Assembly: GCA_963556195.1 (NCBI GenBank)
Contig: OY744516.1
Span: 33,385,486-33,449,485 of the forward strand
Length of the DNA: 64,000 bases
Source of the DNA: Sepiola atlantica
Lineage: Eukaryota > Mollusca > Cephalopoda > Sepiida > Sepiolidae
Direction of reading: 5' to 3'
The first letter of the stretch is position 1; each line of letters starts with the position of its first letter. Position numbers and translations under genes: made by a program. Below are positions 53,500 through 64,000 of this stretch, piece after piece. The notes under the pieces were generated by a model. It was not told the origin of the DNA. It made no database searches and was given only the letters and a program-made list of their open reading frames with translations.

Positions 53500-54905
53500 T
53501 AAGTGCTGGAAGGCGGTGGCAAGGGTCAATCAACTTGAAATATAAATGACCGCAACATGGCTGTGTGCCGCGGATATTTTGCTATAAGAGGGTAGAGAAA
53601 TCGATGGAACACGGGTGCTTGTGATCACAATCGGGTTGAGTATACCATTCCTGTAGCCTTGTCTTGTCGAGACGAAAAGGTTTCCCCCTTGGAAATCCCC
53701 ATAGATTTTGAGTCGAAGTGGACTCTGTGGTAAGTAGGGACCAGGAATGATCAATTTAAAATAAACAATTTATGGCTCCTAACAGAACGACAAAAAGAAT
53801 GCATAGGGATACAAGCTCCAAACGAGAAGAAAACGACCAAAGTAGATTCACAAGATTTATTGTACTGGAAGAATTGGAAGAACCAAATCTTGCTACATTA
53901 TCTCCCTTCGTCATTGAGAATGAAAATTTTTCACAACAAAAAATATAACATCATACCCGCATCAATACTTAAACATTTGAAAAGGAGTAATAAGGAACCA
54001 AGAGCTCTCCTTGTGTATTATAGAAGAAATAAAAGAATAATTAAAATCTCGAGGAGTAATCGAGGTGACGCGAATTTCTATAAAAAGAGAAAACAAGATA
54101 ATCCAAACGAACACATACGTGATGACATTTGATAGGCCGACAATTCCACCAAAAAATGAAGATAGGATATACAATCGAAAAGGTTGAACAAAAATCCCAA
54201 ATTTTCTTCGGTGTTACAAATGCCAGAAATATGGACATTACGAAAGCAAATATAACGAAAGAAATGCATGTGGAAAATGTGGGGAAAAATATCCTGACTA
54301 CTCTATGGATGAGTGTAAAAGGAACCATACATGTGCAAACTGTGGTGGTGACCACCCAGTTTATGCCAAAATTTGTGAGATGGAAGAGGGAAAAGGAGAT
54401 ACTGACAGTAAAATACACTAGAAATATTTCCTTCCAAGAAGCAAGAAAGGTGGTTGAAACCACTTGTAGAGAAAAGACATATTCTCAGGCTGTGTCCGCA
54501 GTGGCAAATAATGAGGAGGACAGTAAATAATTTAAAAAGAAATACAAAGGTTGCTTCAGCCAGCATTCCAAAAAACAATTAGAAAAGAATACGAGGAACC
54601 GAAGGTAAAAGTTAGAAAGCAACAGGTGGAACCAACCGAGGAAAGGATTATCATTTTGCCTCCAACTCAACCGGTTGCCCCCACTCAAAATGCACCACCA
54701 CAGTCAAAAACAAGTGAAATGAATAATGCAACTGAATCTACTAGGAAAAAGATAGTGATCCGAAAAGATCCAAATAAAATTTTTCAAGTAAAAAATCTTC
54801 ATGCAAAGAGCCTCCAGGTAAAAATTCTGAACCTGAGGGAAAAAAATAAATCACCTCAAAAACCAAAACCAAAAATCAGTGAACTTGACACAAAACCGAT
54901 TTGAG
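53500..54905 (+). mobile_element. LINE ORF1 pseudogene (zinc-knuckle Gag-like), 5' end of an element
   Basis: A first frame (ATG 53,772 to stop 53,948) reads MAPNRTTKRMHRDTSSKREE and then FTRFIVLEELEEPNL. Shifted frames carry GVIEVTRISIKRENKIIQTN and VMTFDRPTIPP (about 54,050-54,150). Next come three knuckles: CYKCQKYGHYESKY, CGKCGE...C and CANCGGDHPVYAKIC (54,200-54,375). The first knuckle has Tyr where the last Cys is expected. After another frameshift, KYTRNISFQEARKVVE and YSQAVSAVAN (54,408-54,510) follow, then a Lys/Pro/Gln-rich tail to 54,903. The order and motifs are those of jockey-clade ORF1, the nucleic-acid-binding partner of the RT. No RT follows. At least three frameshifts make it non-functional. 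Confidence 0.85.
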
Positions 54906-55610
54906 GCACTGGACATGATGGAAACTCTGGAAAAAAGAAACAAACAAAACAAATCAAAATATAAACCATGGGACAAAAAGATAATCCTCCTGGTGCTATC
55001 AGATCAGGCTGTTTGAAGATACTGGCTTCCTGACCAAAAATGCACCAAACATTAATGTTATTGTTTTTTTTTTCCTTTGCAAAACTAGAGATTATTTAGA
55101 AAAATAAAATCAACCTTTTTTCCTGCCAGTGTTTTTTTAGGAATGTTCATCTTATTTGTTAAATAACCCGTGTGTGTATGTCTCGGAAGTTTTTCAACCA
55201 TTAAAACTATATGAAAAAAAAACAAAAAACATTTTAGTCCCAAGTCGTTCGGTGGAAAATCACTTTTTTGTAAGTCAATTTACTTTTTACAGTCACTATA
55301 TTAGTTTGCTTCCAAGAATTTACGCTAGTCTTAACATTATTTAAGGGATCATCAGCTGTTTACCATGAAAATCTGTTTCGGGAATCTAAAAACAAAACAG
55401 TATTTTATTTCATGGCTTCCCAGCAGAGTTGATCAGACCCCACTTCCCTTAAAAGACAAGAACAAAAACGTTCCGTGTATTAGATCTAAGTTTTGTTCCA
55501 GATAAATGTTTGGCTAACTTATTTTGTTATTAAACAATGTCCTCCTTACCTGTGTTGTTCGTCTGTGTCTAAGAAAATGTATCCGTTATTTACAAAAAAT
55601 TTGCAGTATT
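54906..55610. other. Nothing recognised
   Basis: Possibly a short continuation of the LINE to about 55,000; beyond that, AT-rich unassigned sequence. Confidence 0.4.
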
Positions 55611-55611
55611 T

Positions 55612-55612
55612 T

Positions 55613-55648
<36 letters not shown>

Positions 55649-55835
55649 TACTTTTTAGTCGTAGAGAAAGTTTCAGCCCAAAGAGTTCGGGCTATTTATA
55701 GCTCTGACCAAAAGATGTCTAGAAATAATGTTTGTATAAATTAAAAAAATTATAGTTAATAAACAGCTCTATTTATTATTAAGCACTTTTATGCAGACAC
55801 AATATGGATTCACTGGATTTTTAAACTTACCTGTG

Positions 55836-55881
<46 letters not shown>
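55612..55881. repeat. Unit bounded by two (TA)n tracts
   Basis: (TA)n lies at 55,614-55,646 and 55,838-55,881. The 190 bp between has, on the minus strand, AGCCC...GGGCU followed by GAAAC, and AAAAGTGCTTAATAATAAAT with AGAGC, a block also found at 17.8, 23.4 and 50.6 kb. It may be another short retrozyme-type or Penelope-end fragment, but the key CUGANGA box is not intact. Confidence 0.45.
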
Positions 55882-55884
<3 letters not shown>

Positions 55885-56950
55885 TGCTAATGTCAGCACA
55901 TCTTTGTCAAAGTTGTACAGATGCAACAGTTGGTCATTGTTTTTGTTTTTTTTGTTGTTGTCAAGGCAAGAAAGAGACCCAAAGAGATGAGTGTCAAGAC
56001 CTTGTCATGATGCTGAATAAAATGATATATTAACTATCACTTATGAAAGAATGTAATTGTAAACTCGGTGGACTGATGCTGCTATTAGAAGCATCCCTAC
56101 ATCATCATTACAACTCTACTGATAGCAACTTCTCTGAACAGCTCTAACTCGCAATCCATTGCCGAAGGTGAGGGTGTAGTACTCCCTCACCCCCCCCCCT
56201 CAAAATAGAAAAAATAAAAGCAGCATAGCTATCTCTTTTAAATGATGGAAGGTCAATGCCAATTGCTATTTACTTACTTATTTATTTATATATTTAGGAT
56301 TTTTTTGTAATTCTTTATTTTTATACCCGACAATGAGGGATTGGCCTGCCAGAATTAAGAAAGAAAAAAAATGATCCAAAGAAAAGTAATACAGTACTGC
56401 ACGAATAATATTTTTTTTGTTGTTTTTTTTGTTTATTTTAAATATGTTTTGGTGTGTGGGTTATATTCAGGACTGAAATGTGGGGTAGGGGTCTGCATGG
56501 ATTAGCCAGTCATATCAATCATGGAAGCTGAAAGAAACCAGTTGAAGTAAGAATAGACCACAGGCTTGACATATTGACTTTATTTTCTTCTGTGGTGGTG
56601 GAGGCAGTCAGTTGCAAGGAGTGTAAGATTGTGGAAAGGATCAGTGGTGGAATGGTTGGGTGTCTGCAGATCAACACCGAGCTTCTTTAAGGCACCTTCA
56701 CTCAGCCGATACTACCCCCCCCCCTCCTCCCTACACCATGGAGCGCATGTGTAACTTGTGTTCCAGATACAGAGAAATTGTGAAATATACTGGAAATATA
56801 CTGACCATCGGAGCCGGGTGGAGATATTTTGGAGCATGGAAATTGGGTGGGTGGGTAATAAGGGTATGAAGTTGAGGTTTTTATGAACAGAATAAGGGTG
56901 GATGAAGTATAAGTCATGTCACAAAGTAAAAATAATTTTAACAAATATTT
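55882..56950. other. Nothing recognised
   Basis: Homopolymer runs (C9 at 56,190 and 56,715) and small frames only. Confidence 0.4.
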
Positions 56951-56954
56951 AAAA

Positions 56955-57300
56955 AACTAGCGGGACCCATGAAAATTCCACAGTTTTATCCTTCATCTGT
57001 TCTGTATTGTTGTTGTGCTTAAAATATTTCCATTCTATGGACGTTCGGCGTAAATGTAGACCCCACAACATAGTTGTACTACATTTTGTTCAAACTGAAC
57101 CATAGTTATCAAAGTACTCTGGTTAATGTAGTTTAAGTATATATCTGGCTATGGGGGTCTATCTCCAAAACCCTTGAAGAAAACATATTTCCATTCTATC
57201 ACGAATGCTGATCCTATAATGATACTATACTTTTATCCAAACATCAAGAAAGTGTATTTTAGTTCAAGTTGCAACAACAGCATCAGATGAAATTTTTTTA
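56955..57300. repeat. Dispersed repeat fragment starting ACTAGCGGGACCCATG
   Basis: ACTAGCGGGACCCATGAAAA is the inverted match of ATGGGTCCCACTAGT at about 60,209-60,223. ATTTCCATTCTAT recurs at 57,026 and 57,187, so some internal duplication is present. Confidence 0.45.
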
Positions 57301-58559
57301 AATACATCTTCGGTGATCCCATCTTTTAAAAAAGGGTGGAGGGTGATAGCATGAAATTGCCTTAGCTTATTATTATATAGATAATACTTGAGAAACATTG
57401 AAATAGGTTCGATATTAGAATCAGAATTATGTGCCAATATTATATCAAGGATAAAACAAAACATAAGAAAAAAATAAAGCCACAACAAATACAAAAGAAG
57501 GCAAGAAAAAAATCTGTAGTGAAAAGCTTATGTTTAGAATTTTGGACAAAGGCTTGTTTGTTTGTGGACAAATGGCAGGTGCTCTCCTTATCTCTTGTGA
57601 TTTTATTAATTTTTTTCAGAATTAGAAAAATAAGTAGCTTTTATAAAAACGAATCACTTATGTTCCCAGCAATATCATGGTCTTATATTTTGTGTCTCAT
57701 GAAGAGACCTTGGTTTCAATAATTGTGATATACAGTAAACCTTGTTTGTAATCTATGATAAAGGTACAATTTGTGTTATATATATATATATATATATAAT
57801 TTTAATTGAATTTCGAAGCTACTACACAAAGTCTTCTAAAATTTTGCAAATAGATTATATGCATAACAGCAGATAATATATGCTATCTATATATTAATGG
57901 TTAAGTTTATATAAAAAATATATATATTTGGAAATGAAAATACATGTAATCATTTTGCATTAATAAAAATATCATACTTAATCGTTTTTGTGATTAATAG
58001 CGTTTTTAATGCTTAGTCGATACTAAATTCTGTTTTGCCCGTCATTTATGGCAAATATCGGTCAGTGTTCTTTAAAAAATAAATTGTATTCCCAATTGAT
58101 TTTATTATTTAATCCTACCAACTTTCATTTTTTGATTACTGATATTATAGAGGAAGTAGGATATTTTCTTGCTAAGAAAATTTACTATGACTGCTACCAT
58201 GAAGAAACAAAAACATATTTAGTAATAGACTAATTTTGATGATTCACCTGTATTCATATTTCAAGCATTTTGATTGGCTAATGTTGATTAATATATTATA
58301 GTTTTCATCAATAGCTGTGTTCGTACCTCAGCGTTTTAAGCAAAAATAAACAAATAAAATTTGATGATTAAGTCATGTGTTCTAAGAAATTACTAAGTAA
58401 CTTAATTAGTATTGTTCATTTATTTTCTATAATATATAATACTTATGATATAAATAACTTAAAAATTAAGAATATTCTTTCACAAAAACTGTTAGTAATA
58501 TATCGAAGAACGTACAGACATGTTAATGAAAGAAAAATCTCTACATAAATTATTATTAA
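57301..58559. other. Very AT-rich, nothing recognised
   Basis: (TA)n at 57,778-57,800. The 97- and 61-codon frames (57,429 and 58,048) are featureless. Confidence 0.4.
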
Positions 58560-59475
58560 CTGTCTGTACTTACCCGACGTTGCCAGGGAGTCATTTTACT
58601 AATTTTTATTTCACTCATGCTATCCTTTTGCGTTTTCTCTTAATTTATTGTAAGAAAACATTTACATTTTTGGACAGATAATTCAATGGATGGATATATG
58701 TTAAGAAAATTGGTTCTGCAATAAAATCGATCAGCCGTTTTAATAAATGTTAAAATGTAAATCACATAAATATTTTATCTATTTTTTTTTTAACTATGCC
58801 ATTACTTAATCAAATTATTTTTTTAATAAGATTTTAAAATTTAAATTTAATTATTACACATCCTTTGGTCATTTAATTATTAATTGAACCAAATTGTCAG
58901 AAAAATAACTAATTCTGATTTTCTGTTTTAATTTCTATAGAATTACTGCAAAAAAATGTTTAATCTTTTGTTAATAGTTAAAAATAAAAAAAATGAATTA
59001 CTTTCTGACCTATCAAAATTTGAAAGGAATTTGAAAGTATTTAAACTGTCGAATAGAAAATCATTTCTGCCTTTTAAAATTATTAGCAAATCCTCATCTC
59101 TTAAAAGTTTTAGGAGCTATTTACATCCAGTAATATTATAGAGATTAAAACATTACTATAACCAGCTTATTATAGCGTTATAACAATTTGTTTCAATTAA
59201 TAATTTAATGAACAACGAATACATAATAATTAAATTTGACTTTCAAAATCCTAGTAAAAAAAATGTCATTGTAAAAAAAAAAAAAAATCTCTGCAGGATT
59301 TCTGGGATTTAAATTTACAACATTTTTTTTTATAGCAAAACCGATTTTTTAAATTTATTTATTGTTTTTTTAATAGCATATTCTTTCATTTAATCATCCT
59401 TCTGAAAATATAAATATTTTCTTAGAAAAAAAAACTTAAGAAAAAAGGCTCCTAAGCAACACTGGATAAATACAG
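58560..59475. mobile_element. Inverted-repeat element, TACCCG-CGTTGCC family
   Basis: Left ACTTACCCGACGTTGCCAGG, with AGTCATTTTA, is matched in inverted orientation by CTCCTAAGCAACACTGGATA on the right (about 59,449-59,468). A second, inner inverted pair is formed by GGTCATTTAATTATTAATTG, with TTAATTTCTATAGAATTACT, against its partner at 59,130-59,215. Half copies occur at 20,740-20,965 and 62,160-62,290. No transposase. Confidence 0.65.
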
Positions 59476-59859
59476 CTAATATATATGTATATGTTGGGCT
59501 GTTTATTGTACTTACAGTGAGATTAAAATGCCAAATTCATATTCACAAAAGGATAAAGATAGCTTCTAATATACTGATCATGTGTATGCAATCAACTTCG
59601 TAAGATTAACTAATTTGCATATTCATTTGCAAAAGAACATCTAATTAATTCACTATCTGTTATTGTTTTCTGATTCAATGATGGTTTGAATTTTATTATA
59701 AAACATCTATTTCTGAATATGTTTCATATCGTAGTTAAAGGCTCAGAATTTTGTGTGAAAAGAGTTTTTCTGCTCTTTTCAGGCCAATTTACCTGTGGAG
59801 GGTGCCATCCCGTTCTAGATTGTAGATTAAAATAAAGCCCTACTCATTCAGTATACACA
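59476..59859. other. Nothing recognised
   Basis: Unassigned AT-rich sequence. Confidence 0.4.
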
Positions 59860-60130
59860 ACGGACAAGCAAAGAAAACAAGTCAGTGCCTCCTCCTCCCC
59901 CCCCCCCCGAAAAAAAACATTGATTTCATTACATAATCTAATTCCATCCTAATGCATTTCGGTTCATTCCTGACCAAGTCAGCCATTTTAATATTTTATT
60001 AAATTGTAAATTAATCTCCCTAGCACACGCATACAGCAGCCAAACAAACAAGCCAGTGACTATCTCCCTTCCCCCATATTAATTTCATTAAGAAATTAAA
60101 TTTGACCATAATGCCTTTCGGTTCATCTAT
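59860..60130. repeat. ~165-bp imperfect tandem duplication
   Basis: ACAAGTCAGTGCCTCCTCCT, C-run, TTGATTTCATTA, CATTTCGGTTCAT (59,878-59,965) is repeated as ACAAGCCAGTGACTATCTCC, TTAATTTCATTAAG, CCTTTCGGTTCAT (60,048-60,127). Confidence 0.7.
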
Positions 60131-60179
60131 AAAAAAATGTCCTTTCCAGTCAATTTACTTTTGGAGATTACATTTCTGG

Positions 60180-60232
60180 TTTCTTCAATTTTCCTGGACA
60201 ACGCCGAGACATGGGTCCCACTAGTATATTAT
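60180..60232. repeat. Dispersed repeat end, ATGGGTCCCACTAGT
   Basis: GGACAACGCCGAGACATGGG, then TCCCACTAGTATATTATAG, is an end motif related to 56,955 (inverted) and to the CGTTGCC family. Confidence 0.45.
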
Positions 60233-60339
60233 AGATACATATCTTGTCCTATCGGTTATCAGTACCGTAAAATTTGTGAAAAAAAGATTTTTTTTTAATG
60301 AATAAATCCATTTAAACGTTATAATTTCTTCCACTCTCA

Positions 60340-60486
60340 ATAGCAGGTTCAATAGTTTAAATAGTATGACATCCAACATCAATGGCCATGGTTGGTAGTG
60401 ACCTGGGTTTCGAATCTCTGGATAACGTGCTCACTGCCTATAGCCATACTGATGAGTTGTAAAATATATATATATATATATATACA
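60340..60486 (+). repeat. Repeat with tRNA-like block and half hammerhead, cut by (TA)n
   Basis: GGGTTTCGAATCTCTGG looks like a tRNA B box. CCTATAGCCATACTGATGAG follows, then TTGTAAAA and (TA)n (60,463-60,485). CUGAUGA is present but the matching GAAAC half is not, so only half a possible ribozyme remains. Confidence 0.35.
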
Positions 60487-60694
60487 ATCTTTGATTGTAT
60501 CGGTTTGACCCCTGACCTTTTAACAAACATAGTGGTTGGAAGGGATGATCAATTAGAAGCTATTACTCTGATGGATGAGTAAACTTTGATTTTTGTTAAT
60601 TTTTGTCAATCCAATGTGAATATTCAAATTATTCAAACTGTGCAAAAAAACTAAATCAAACTAAATATAGCCCACATTACCTCACTCAGTCCTC

Positions 60695-61075
60695 TCTTGT
60701 CCGATTGCAGTGCAATGACAGATGATTAGATGGATCCGCAATGTTAAATCTGACCAAACCAACACATTAGGTCGGAGGATTTAATGAAAGCACTACATCT
60801 ATCCAGCATAATAAGTGTTATCCTAAGGACGAATCAGTTACGGTGGTACTATCATGTAGGAACGTTCATTCTCCTGCATAAATTGATGCAGAAGCATGAA
60901 TGTTTTGAATCGTAGGAAGATTGGCTGGCCAAGGAAGACTTGGAAGCAAGTGATTAGACAAGGCTGTACAGAGTGGAATTTTTAGAGAATTGAACCACGC
61001 AAACTGGAGTGTGTTTGCAGAATATAAAAAATACCTGACTCTTAAACAAAAAAAAAAGTAACGTTAAATGGAGAG
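60695..61075 (+). mobile_element. LINE remnant (RPRKTW-type C-terminus), second copy
   Basis: The degraded translation still gives RSMNVLNRRKIGWPRKTWKQ and VIRQGCTEWNF, preceded by a GRISYGG-like block. It aligns with 25,676-26,640 without the hAT insertion. Many stops. Confidence 0.8.
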
Positions 61076-61254
61076 AGGGGGGGGGGTGAGTTTTGATCTA
61101 ATCGGATTTTAGTTACGAAATTTTGACTTGGTTTCTGCTTTTGGCTTCATTTTTTTCTACCTTTCTGTGGAATAATCTCGATATTGATTTCCATTGGATT
61201 CTGATTTGGGTCACACAGTTTATTAAACAGCTTACACAGTTATTTAGATTATTT

Positions 61255-61520
61255 ACATGTTTCTGACTGTTGCTGTTGTCCTCATTTTGGTGGTTATCAT
61301 GTTCACAATGCTTAGGACATTTGTATTCTTCAGCCTTATCTGTCTTCTGTCACAGTTGGTAACCTGGGGATTTTGAACTGAATCCTTTATTTAATCCGCT
61401 GGGGTAGACTAATAACGATCAGTGTTTTTTAGATATCTTTTATCAGTTCATTTCTCTGAGGTTAGAACTCACAACCTTAATCAATATTATCTACTAGCTT
61501 GTGTAGAATGATTTATAATC
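61255..61520 (-). repeat. SINE-like dispersed repeat, minus copy
   Basis: It parallels 400-640. CACAATGCTTAGGACATTTG, AATCCTTTATTTAATCCGCT with GGGGTAGAC, and TGAGGTTAGAACTCACAACC (B-box-like on the minus strand) occur in the same order. Confidence 0.55.
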
Positions 61521-61569
61521 TAAATGTCTATTATGATTAGTTACTTCACTTATATTGCATTTCCTATAA

Positions 61570-61750
61570 TATGTCCAAAGATGGAATACTGCTGCCACAT
61601 CTGGGAAGATGTCGCACTGAGCATCTTTTCCTATTTTCTATGGACAGAGCTGTGCATGACCTTCTTATCTGTAGAATACATTCCCACTGAACTGCTTCCC
61701 TAAGTTGTCTCCAGATTCAATGTCAATAAATTTTTGTCACAGACCACCCC
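61570..61750 (+). mobile_element. Short jockey-like LINE fragment
   Basis: AAGATGGAATACTGCTGCCA with CATCTGGGAAGATG translates as KMEYCCHIWED, the start of the C-terminal RT segment seen at 3.3 and 39.8 kb. The homology fades within 150 bp. Confidence 0.5.
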
Positions 61751-61929
61751 ATAAGCGATCAAATGCAGTTAAAACTTTTGATTAATGTTAGTACTTCCAT
61801 AGTGTTCCGCATCTTTCTGCTGCGAATCATTCCCATCATATTAACCCTCGTCCTCGAGTGGCTCTTAGCCTTGATGAGTGGTGAATCAAATATTTTTTTA
61901 AAAACTTATAATTCTCAGAAGGTTACTGG

Positions 61930-62030
61930 CTACGACAAAAGATACCTGAAGAATGCAGAAGAATACAATGGCTGATACGTTGTGACAATGACAACAATAA
62001 AGATGAGTATAACAGTTAGAAACATAAATT
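61930..62030 (+). repeat. SINE-like body fragment
   Basis: AGATACCTGAAGAATGCAGA, then ATGGCTGATACGTTGTGACA, matches the CACCTGAAGAAGG...CGGCCGAAACGTTGTG body module. Confidence 0.5.
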
Positions 62031-62149
62031 ATGTTAATAACAATAATACCTTAGTTCAGAAACATTGTCAAATATTATCTCACCTCAAAGTTGATGTGAA
62101 ATGTAATAAGACTTTGTTTTATCTCATATTATATGTAAATTCTTCTCAT

Positions 62150-62290
62150 CTTTTTATGTTAGCTGTAATTAGCTGGCATTGCTCGGTAGCTTTTTTATTT
62201 GTAACAAATAATTGCTAAAAAAGATAATGATTGTATGGTCATTAAATTAATAAGTGAACCCAATTGTTAAACTAAATGTAAAAGTTTAAC
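62150..62290 (+). repeat. Fragment of the TACCCG-CGTTGCC family
   Basis: TAGCTGGCATTGCTCGGTAG, then GTATGGTCATTAAATTAATA and GTGAACCCAATTGTTAAAC, agree with one arm of 58,560-59,475. The second half is echoed at 62,510-62,570. Confidence 0.5.
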
Positions 62291-62323
62291 GTAGAAGTGG
62301 GGGGGAAAATAATGTCATTAACA

Positions 62324-62379
62324 AAATTTGCACACACACATAGCAATACACATGTATTGCTATGTGTGTGTGCAAATTT
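62324..62379. repeat. Perfect 27-bp hairpin
   Basis: AAATTTGCACACACACATAG and CAATACA, then CA, then the exact reverse complement. Twenty-seven paired positions and a 2-nt loop. Confidence 0.97.
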
Positions 62380-62380
62380 G

Positions 62381-63340
62381 CTGTAGAATTTACCACGTGA
62401 AAAATGCATGAGTTCAAATATTTTGGTTGCTACTGCTACTAATCTAAAGAATATGATTGAAAAAAAGAACAGACAAAACACATTTTGTAAAATAGTAATT
62501 CTTTAAAAAATAATGATTGTTTAATCATTTACATATTGAGGAAACAAATTGTTAAAATAAAAGTATAACTAAATGTAAAAGAATAATTCTTTGGTCGCCA
62601 TCGCTTTTAGACTTAATCTTAAGAGAAAGCAAAACTAACACAAATTGGCTTGTAGACTTTTATTAAAAAAAAGAGGAATCGGAAACAGAACAAAAAACGG
62701 AAGTAACACGCTTCCTTTCACAGTGAAGGAAGGAAGCAAATTGAATCAAAATTGTTAAACATTGATGCAAAGGAAATTTAGTATGAAAAAAACCGTAACG
62801 GAACCACACGTTTTCATGAAATGCCATCATTGTGGGGGAAAAAAACAAGCCAAAAAATGCATAAGGTAGAATGTTTTGCTTGCAAATGATTCTGCGTGTA
62901 GACTTATTTATTTTTCGATAAAGTATTTTCAGAAAGAAATGTAATTAAATTACAATTGATTATTCTAAAGAACATGGTGACACGATCCACAAGAAAAATA
63001 GGCTAGTCAGAAGCAAATATTGGTTTGTCAGATTCAAAGCAATCGATGACAACCTTTGAGAAATCAACTGACTTTTATTTATATATTAGATTTTAACTAT
63101 TAATTTGCAATATTGGTTCTCTTTTTGAAGAATGAACCCACTTACTGAAAAATATTACTGACAAAATTCTTAACCAATACTAAATAAATTTTTTTTAAAA
63201 TAGTATTTTGTTTTATTTTAAAGTAAAAAAAAGATTAAAATAAAGTTATATATGCTGTATGTATCTTACAAATTAACATTTGGTTATCGAAGATCTATAT
63301 ATTAATGTCTAATGATAGACAATAAAAATTTTTTTTTTTA
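62381..63340. other. Nothing recognised
   Basis: Very AT-rich, with no coding frame above 70 codons and no clear repeat relation apart from 62,510-62,570. Confidence 0.4.
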
Positions 63341-63496
63341 AATTAAACACATGAGAAAGAAAAACAAACAAGAGATTGGCCAGATATACAAACGTCTTCA
63401 GAAAAAGTGATGATCATTTTTTTCTGAAGATATTTGTATATCTGAACAAAACCAGTCAATATCTTGTTTGTTTTTTCTTTCTCCTGTGTTTAAATT
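63341..63496. repeat. Inverted repeat, ~70-bp arms, ~10-bp loop
   Basis: AATTAAACACATGAGAAAGA to AACGTCTTCAGAAAAA on the left is answered in inverted orientation by TTTTTCTGAAGATATTTGTA to CTCCTGTGTTTAAATT on the right, with a few mismatches and small indels. Confidence 0.85.
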
Positions 63497-63721
63497 GGGT
63501 TTTTTTTTTCATTTCATTTTTCAGTATATTTTGTCTCGACAGCAGTTCATGAGATATTGTGTATTTTATCCTCATATTAATGTGTTTCGTCTATTAGTTC
63601 GTATTTCTGCAAAGCTAAAAATAAAAACATTTTTCCTCTACAAAACAACCAAAAGAAACGCCACGAATAAATACTTGAACATATAAAGAATTTGAAGCAT
63701 AAAAACTTTTACCAAAATGAC

Positions 63722-63852
63722 CAGATTCGGCATCAAATAACCCGAAAAGGATTGATATGCTGTAAAACAAAAGCATAAAAACTTTTACCAAAATGACCAG
63801 ATTCGGCATGAAATAATCTGAAAACGGTTGATATGCCGTCAAACAAAACAAC
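63722..63852 (+). repeat. Two tandem copies of the ATTCGGCAT...GATATGCCGT tail
   Basis: AGATTCGGCATCAAATAACC...GATATGCTGTAAAACAAAA, then AGATTCGGCATGAAATAATC...GATATGCCGTCAAACAAAA. It is the same tail as ends the repeats at 24.28, 24.49 and 49.46 kb, here without their heads. Confidence 0.75.
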
Positions 63853-64000
63853 CATTATTTTGTATGTGTACTTTAGTTTACATGATAAAAGACAGCATCA
63901 CAGTTCAGTAGCAGCTAATAGAAGACATACATTCATACTTCAGAGAGAGAGAGGGAGGGTTAGAGCAGGCAGAGTAGGATAGAGAGTAATGTATGCATAT
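63853..64000. other. Nothing recognised, short (GA)n
   Basis: A (GA)n tract lies at 63,942-63,953. Confidence 0.4.

Overview
Organism. This is AT-rich, repeat-dense eukaryotic nuclear DNA, most likely from a mollusc and probably a cephalopod (octopus type). The pointers are degenerate SINE tails of the 'CATGCCAGCATG...GGACGTTAAA' kind (about 6.4 and 17.5 kb), many (TA)n, (CA)n and polypyrimidine tracts, and a mix of non-LTR (jockey-like and RPRKTW-type), Penelope-like, mariner, Tc1 and hAT remnants. The species call is inference. I see no convincing host gene or exon, no rRNA or functional tRNA gene and no CRISPR array. The longest open frames fall inside simple tandem arrays. The window is best read as intergenic or intronic DNA made of layered mobile elements.

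Layout. 0-11 kb: SINE-like copies, an 88-bp tandem array (1.3-3.2 kb), a 24-bp array coding for MPAPRF-type octapeptides (4.7-5.8 kb) and three LINE 3' ends. 11.9-13.3 kb: a long CT-rich array. 13.5-16.1 kb: a SINE with a U2 snRNA-derived head, split by a 2.36-kb foldback element with a 10-bp target duplication. 17.8-19.1 kb: a 184-bp palindrome, then a 343-bp unit repeated 1.27 times that carries hammerhead ribozyme motifs on the minus strand. 20-29.4 kb: MITEs, a 54-bp array, a Penelope-like GIY-YIG endonuclease remnant, a hAT MITE inside a LINE remnant, a mariner pseudogene and a jockey-like LINE with a broken reverse transcriptase. 30.3-32.4 kb: more polypyrimidine arrays. 33.0-34.9 and 40.5-43.0 kb: two diverged copies of one duplicated segment; the first contains two U2-headed SINEs inserted at one target, and the second lacks them. 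35.7-36.9 kb: a Tc1 pseudogene beside a hAT MITE. 37.8-38.8 kb: 35 copies of a 29-bp unit in two variants. 46-48.2 kb: nested MITEs, another U2-SINE and a hammerhead motif with an intact core (47,877-47,922). 53.5-54.9 kb: a LINE ORF1 (zinc-knuckle) pseudogene. 58.5-64 kb: inverted-repeat elements and further LINE and SINE scraps.

How the parts relate. The most interesting material is non-coding RNA-derived: (i) a U2 snRNA-headed SINE family with about eight copies or fragments, a probable related tandem satellite and unusually clear insertion evidence; (ii) retrozyme-like repeats with hammerhead motifs, in a window that also holds a Penelope-like remnant, the class of retroelement that carries such ribozymes and may mobilise retrozymes.
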